This document shows, one piece after another, positions 60,524 to 64,000 of a stretch of 64,000 nt of DNA. Where the stretch lies: positions 62,001-126,000 of the forward strand of contig NZ_POUL01000012.1 in assembly GCF_002890895.1 (NCBI RefSeq), given 5' to 3'. Position numbers and translations under genes: made by a program. Source of the stretch: Stutzerimonas stutzeri. Lineage in GTDB: Bacteria > Pseudomonadota > Gammaproteobacteria > Pseudomonadales > Pseudomonadaceae. The notes beneath the pieces were generated by a model, which did not search any database, had not been told where the DNA came from, and worked only from the letters and a program-made list of their open reading frames with translations. Position 1 is the stretch's first letter; every line of letters begins with the position of its first letter.

Positions 60524-62503
60524 ATGTTGAATACCATTCTTCCCATTCTCCTGTTCGCCGCCCTCGCGCTTGCCGTACTCGGCGCAGGCAGGCGCTTCGC
60601 CATGTGGCGCCGTGGTCGGCCGACCAAAGTCGACTGGATCGGTGGCCTGATGGCCATGCCACGGCGCTACCTGGTCGATCTGCACCATGTGGTCGAACGC
60701 GACAAGTACATGTCCAAGACTCACGTGGCCACGGCTGGCGGCTTTGTCCTGGCGGCTGTCCTGGCGATCATCGTGCACGGCTTCGGTCTGCAGAGCCGGA
60801 TTCTCGGCTTTGCCCTGCTCGCTGCCTGCGTGCTGATGTTTGTCGGCGCGCTGTTTGTTGCCAAACGCCGCCGCAACCCGCCGGCACGGCTGTCGAAAGG
60901 CCCCTGGATGCGCCTTCCGAAGAGCTTGCTGATGTTCTCGTTCAGCTTCTTCATCGCCACCCTGCCGGTAGCTGGCATCCTGCCGGCCGATTTCGGCGGT
61001 TGGATCCTCGCGGCCGTGCTGGCGCTCGGCGTGGCCTGGGGTGTGTCGGAGATGTTCTTCGGCATGACCTGGGGCGGGCCGATGAAGCATGCCTTCGCCG
61101 GTGCCCTGCACCTGGCCTGGCACCGCCGTCCTGAGCGTTTCCGCACTCCGCACAACGCCAGCGCGGCCCGTTCCAGCGGCCTCAAGGCCCTGGATCTGAC
61201 CGATCCAAACGCACCGTTAGGTGTGGAAAAACCCAAGGACTTCACCTGGAACCAGCTGCTCGGCTTCGATGCCTGCGTGCAGTGCGGTCGTTGCGAGGCA
61301 GCGTGCCCGGCCTTCGCCGCCGGCCAGCCGCTGAACCCGAAGAAGCTGATTCAGGACATGGTCGTCGGCCTCGCCGGTGGCAGCGACAAGGGTTACTTCG
61401 GCAGCCCCTATCCCGGCATCCCGGTGGGCGAGCACGGTGGCAACCCGCATCAGCCCATCGTCTTTGCCGAAGGCAAGGGCCTGGTCGAGGCGGAAACACT
61501 GTGGTCCTGCACCACCTGCCGCGCCTGTGTCGAGGAATGCCCGATGATGATCGAGCACGTCGATGCCATCGTCGACATGCGCCGCCACCTCACCCTGGAA
61601 AAGGGTGCGACGCCAAACAAGGGCGCCGAGGTGCTGGACAACCTGATCGCCACCGATAACCCCGGCGGCTTCGCCCCCGGCGGCCGCCTCAACTGGGCCG
61701 CCGACCTCAACCTGCCGCTGATGAGCGAGAAGAAGCAGGTCGACGTGCTGTTCTGGGTCGGCGACGGCGCCTTCGACATGCGCAACCAGCGCACCCTGCG
61801 CGCCTTCGTCAAGGTACTCAAGGCCGCCGACGTCGACTTCGCCGTCCTCGGTCTGGAGGAGCGTGATAGCGGTGACGTGGCACGCCGTCTGGGTGACGAA
61901 GCGACCTTCCAGTCGCTGGCCAGACGCAACATCGAGACCCTGGCCAAGTACCGCTTCAACAAGATCGTCAGCTGCGACCCCCACAGCTTCCATGTGCTGA
62001 AGAACGAATACGGCGCACTGGGTGGCGAATATCAGGTACTGCACCACAGCACCTATATGGAAGAGCTGATCCGCGGGCAGAAACTCAGCCTGGGTCAGCA
62101 CAAGGGCGGCAGCGTGACCTATCACGACCCCTGCTACCTGGGCCGCTACAACGGCGAGTACGAAGCACCGCGCAGCGTGCTCAAGGCTATCGGCATCGAG
62201 GTCAAGGAAATGGAGCGTTCCGGCTTCCGTTCCCGCTGCTGCGGCGGCGGTGGCGGCGCGCCGATCACCGATATTCCCGGCAAGCAGCGGATTCCCGACA
62301 TGCGCATGGTGGACATCAAGGAGACCGGCGCCGAACTGGTGGCCGTGGGCTGCCCGCAGTGCACCGCGATGCTCGAAGGTGTTGTCGAGCCTCGGCCGCA
62401 GATCAAAGACATCGCCGAACTGGTCGCCGACGTATTGCTGGAGAAACCTGCCCCGGCAAAAAAGCCCGCAGCGGCCAAGCCTGAATCCCTGGAGGTGCAC
62501 TGA
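60524..62503 (+). CDS. dgcB: Dimethylglycine demethylase subunit DgcB, Fe-S membrane protein
   Basis: 659 residues. N-terminal membrane segments (about residues 3-20, 70-90, 95-115, 135-185), two [4Fe-4S] motifs CVQCGRCEAACP (Cys251) and CTTCRACVEECP (Cys329), and C-terminal CCG heterodisulphide-reductase-type domains (DPCYLGRYNG, CCGGGGGAPI at 572). Likely passes electrons from DgcA to the quinone pool. Stop overlaps etfA start by one base. Confidence 0.93.
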   Translation: MLNTILPILLFAALALAVLGAGRRFAMWRRGRPTKVDWIGGLMAMPRRYLVDLHHVVERDKYMSKTHVATAGGFVLAAVLAIIVHGFGLQSRILGFALLAACVLMFVGALFVAKRRRNPPARLSKGPWMRLPKSLLMFSFSFFIATLPVAGILPADFGGWILAAVLALGVAWGVSEMFFGMTWGGPMKHAFAGALHLAWHRRPERFRTPHNASAARSSGLKALDLTDPNAPLGVEKPKDFTWNQLLGFDACVQCGRCEAACPAFAAGQPLNPKKLIQDMVVGLAGGSDKGYFGSPYPGIPVGEHGGNPHQPIVFAEGKGLVEAETLWSCTTCRACVEECPMMIEHVDAIVDMRRHLTLEKGATPNKGAEVLDNLIATDNPGGFAPGGRLNWAADLNLPLMSEKKQVDVLFWVGDGAFDMRNQRTLRAFVKVLKAADVDFAVLGLEERDSGDVARRLGDEATFQSLARRNIETLAKYRFNKIVSCDPHSFHVLKNEYGALGGEYQVLHHSTYMEELIRGQKLSLGQHKGGSVTYHDPCYLGRYNGEYEAPRSVLKAIGIEVKEMERSGFRSRCCGGGGGAPITDIPGKQRIPDMRMVDIKETGAELVAVGCPQCTAMLEGVVEPRPQIKDIAELVADVLLEKPAPAKKPAAAKPESLEVH

Positions 62504-63738
62504 TGAGCGACATCATCCGCCGCGACCCTCGCGCCGAGTGGATCGCCCGTAACCGTCTGCATCCGCTGCACGCTGCCATGGCCTCGGCCGCAGCGGGCGG
62601 CGAAACCAGCTGGGCTGGCCCCAACGGCCTTCTACGCAAGAATCCCCACGCGGTCGGCTTCATCGGCCCCAATGGCCTCAAGCGCATCGACCGCAGCGGC
62701 GCCCAGCAAGGCGGCAGTGCCAAGCGCAGTGCGGCCAATGTGGTGGTGCAATTGCCGCTGCACGTGGTCGAGCAGCCGGCCTTCCATATCGCGGTGGTGC
62801 CGGACATGGTCGGCGGTCGTCTCACCAGTCACGACAAGGATCTGCTCGGCCTGGCCAACAAACTGGCCGGTGATACCGGCGCCGTGGTCGCCGTGGTCTT
62901 TGGCGAGTACAAGGAAACCGCCTTCGATACCGCCGGCGTCGACCGTCTGGTGCACATCGAGGGCGAGGCCTTCGACGGCTACGCGCCGGAAGCGCGGGTG
63001 CTGGCCCTCAGTGCAGTGGAAAGCCAGCTGGCGCCACGCCACTGGTTGCTGCCAGACAGCCGCACCGGCGGTGGCGAACTGGGTCGCCGCCTCGGTGCCA
63101 AGCTCGGCGAGCGTGCGGCTACCCGCGTCTGGCAGGTCGCCGACAGCCAGTGCATCGGCCGCGCCGGAGCTGGCCAGCAGGACCTGGTACGCCAGGCGCC
63201 ACGCCTGATTCTAGCCGCCGTCGAGTGTGCCGATCCGGTCAGCGACACCCGCCACGAAGCGCGTGCCCTGCCCCTCGAGCATCCGATCACCCGCTGCCTG
63301 CCACGCATCGAAGACCTCGGTGCGGTAGCGGTCGACCCGGCCTTGATCCCCATGGCCGAAGCCGAGTTCATTCTCTCCGGCGGCAACGGCGTCAAGGACT
63401 GGGACCAATTCCATCAGGCCGCCGAGGCGCTTGGTGCCACAGAAGGCGCCTCCCGCGTGGCAGTCGACGACGGCTTCATGCCGCGCAACCGCCAGGTCGG
63501 CGCGACCGGCACCTGGGTCACCGCGCGGGTCTACCTGGCCATCGGCATTTCCGGCGCCATTCAGCACCTGCAGGGCATCAGCGCCTGCGACAAGGTCGTG
63601 GCGATAAACATGGATCCTGGCTGCGACATGATCAAGCGTGCCGACCTGTCGGTCATCGGGGACTCCAGGGAGATCCTCGCTGCGCTGGTCGAACTGGTCA
63701 CTGAATACCGCCAAGGAGGCGCCCGCGATGCGGCATGA
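62503..63738 (+). CDS. etfA: Electron transfer flavoprotein alpha subunit, N-terminally extended
   Basis: 411 residues against about 310-320 for ordinary EtfA. FAD domain at the end: RQVGATGTWVTARVYLAIGISGAIQHLQGI and VAINMDPGCDMIKRADLSVIGD. The first 100 or so residues include GPNGLLRKNPHAVGFIGPNGLKR, not seen in standard EtfA. ATG at 62503 follows GGAGG. Electron carrier for DgcAB. Confidence 0.92.
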   Translation: MSDIIRRDPRAEWIARNRLHPLHAAMASAAAGGETSWAGPNGLLRKNPHAVGFIGPNGLKRIDRSGAQQGGSAKRSAANVVVQLPLHVVEQPAFHIAVVPDMVGGRLTSHDKDLLGLANKLAGDTGAVVAVVFGEYKETAFDTAGVDRLVHIEGEAFDGYAPEARVLALSAVESQLAPRHWLLPDSRTGGGELGRRLGAKLGERAATRVWQVADSQCIGRAGAGQQDLVRQAPRLILAAVECADPVSDTRHEARALPLEHPITRCLPRIEDLGAVAVDPALIPMAEAEFILSGGNGVKDWDQFHQAAEALGATEGASRVAVDDGFMPRNRQVGATGTWVTARVYLAIGISGAIQHLQGISACDKVVAINMDPGCDMIKRADLSVIGDSREILAALVELVTEYRQGGARDAA

Positions 63739-63758
63739 ACAGCGAGCTCACGAAAAAC

Positions 63759-63842
63759 CCGTAGGGTGGATGACGCTTTACCCATCCGCAGGGAACGACG
63801 GCACATTGATGGTGGAAGAAGACAGCGTCTTCCACCCTACGG
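63759..63842. repeat. Mobile-type palindromic element between etfA and etfB
   Basis: 84-base element with 12-base perfect terminal inverted repeats (63759-63770, 63831-63842; CCGTAGGGTGGA) and an inner perfect nine-base hairpin (63811-63819, 63828-63836). The ends match a dispersed intergenic palindrome that I know from other proteobacterial genomes. Its right end supplies GGAG for etfB. Confidence 0.7.
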
Positions 63843-63851
63843 AGTCGCGCC

Positions 63852-64000
63852 ATGACTGACCTGAACGTCATCACCCTGGTCTCGGTCGGCGCTCATCCGA
63901 CCTCGGGCCGCCCCCGCCGTGCCGAGCAGGATGCCCGCGCAGTTGAGCTTGGCCTGCGACTAGTGGGCGACCAGCTGCAGCTGCTGCATGCCGGCAATCC
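63852..64000 (+). CDS. etfB: Electron transfer flavoprotein beta subunit, C-terminus cut by window edge
   Basis: Open frame from ATG 63852 to the window edge: MTDLNVITLVSVGAHPTSGR, then EQDARAVELGLRLVGDQLQLLHAGNP. Fits the EtfB start following etfA; only 49 residues are visible. GGAG ten bases upstream, within the end of the palindrome. Confidence 0.8.
   Translation, partial: MTDLNVITLVSVGAHPTSGRPRRAEQDARAVELGLRLVGDQLQLLHAGN

Overview
The window is a piece of a Gammaproteobacterial chromosome of the genus Pseudomonas in the broad sense, most likely the stutzeri group (Stutzerimonas). Two things point there: high GC with strong G/C third positions, and gene order matching what I remember of P. 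aeruginosa around pilY1-fimU-ispH-fkpB-lspA-ileS-ribF-murJ-rpsT and rplU-rpmA-obgE-proB. No database search was possible; family names rest on motifs and remembered homologues. I saw no tRNA, rRNA, CRISPR array, insertion sequence or prophage.

Layout. (1) 1-7372: type IV pilus minor pilin cluster, pilY1 (cut by the left edge), pilX, pilW, pilV and fimU leftward, with a lone fimT facing the other way. (2) 7392-21816: housekeeping genes, mostly leftward: ispH, fkpB, lspA, ileS, ribF, murJ; rpsT rightward; creA, proB, obgE, rpmA, rplU; then ispB rightward, a small gene with a Fur-type box, and fklB. (3) 21511-30727: small conserved proteins, a Lon-like protease, a di-haem peroxidase, mscL, a CopD-family membrane protein, radA, the PilZ protein mapZ and an ICMT-family membrane protein. 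(4) 30830-43217: signalling, with a NarL-type response regulator and Cache histidine kinase, a first glyA, a PAS/GGDEF/EAL protein, ettA and the complete siaABCD operon. (5) 43414-64000: a compact glycine betaine catabolism island: gbcA and gbcB divergent, then glyA-soxB-soxD-soxA-soxG-purU-fdhA, a lone thioesterase, and a dipeptidase-like gene, a DUF5943 gene, dgcA, dgcB, etfA and etfB (cut by the right edge).

How the genes work together. The island holds the whole demethylation route: GbcAB takes glycine betaine to dimethylglycine, DgcAB with EtfAB takes that to sarcosine, and SoxBDAG takes sarcosine to glycine plus methylene-tetrahydrofolate. GlyA turns glycine into serine, PurU regenerates tetrahydrofolate, and FdhA removes formaldehyde. 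No GbdR- or SouR-like regulator lies in the window. The siaABCD operon, mapZ, the GGDEF/EAL protein and pilY1 together make the window rich in cyclic-di-GMP and surface-attachment functions.

Main points for a second look: DnaA-box cluster near 22.5-23.0 kb; stem-loops in nearly every gap of the sox/dgc genes, including a perfect 26-base palindrome between soxA and soxG; a mobile-type palindrome that supplies the ribosome binding site of etfB; missing metal or cluster ligands in the M19 dipeptidase-like protein and in DgcA; a PA14-like insert and no MIDAS in PilY1; and a frame switch at the 5' end of the GGDEF/EAL gene.
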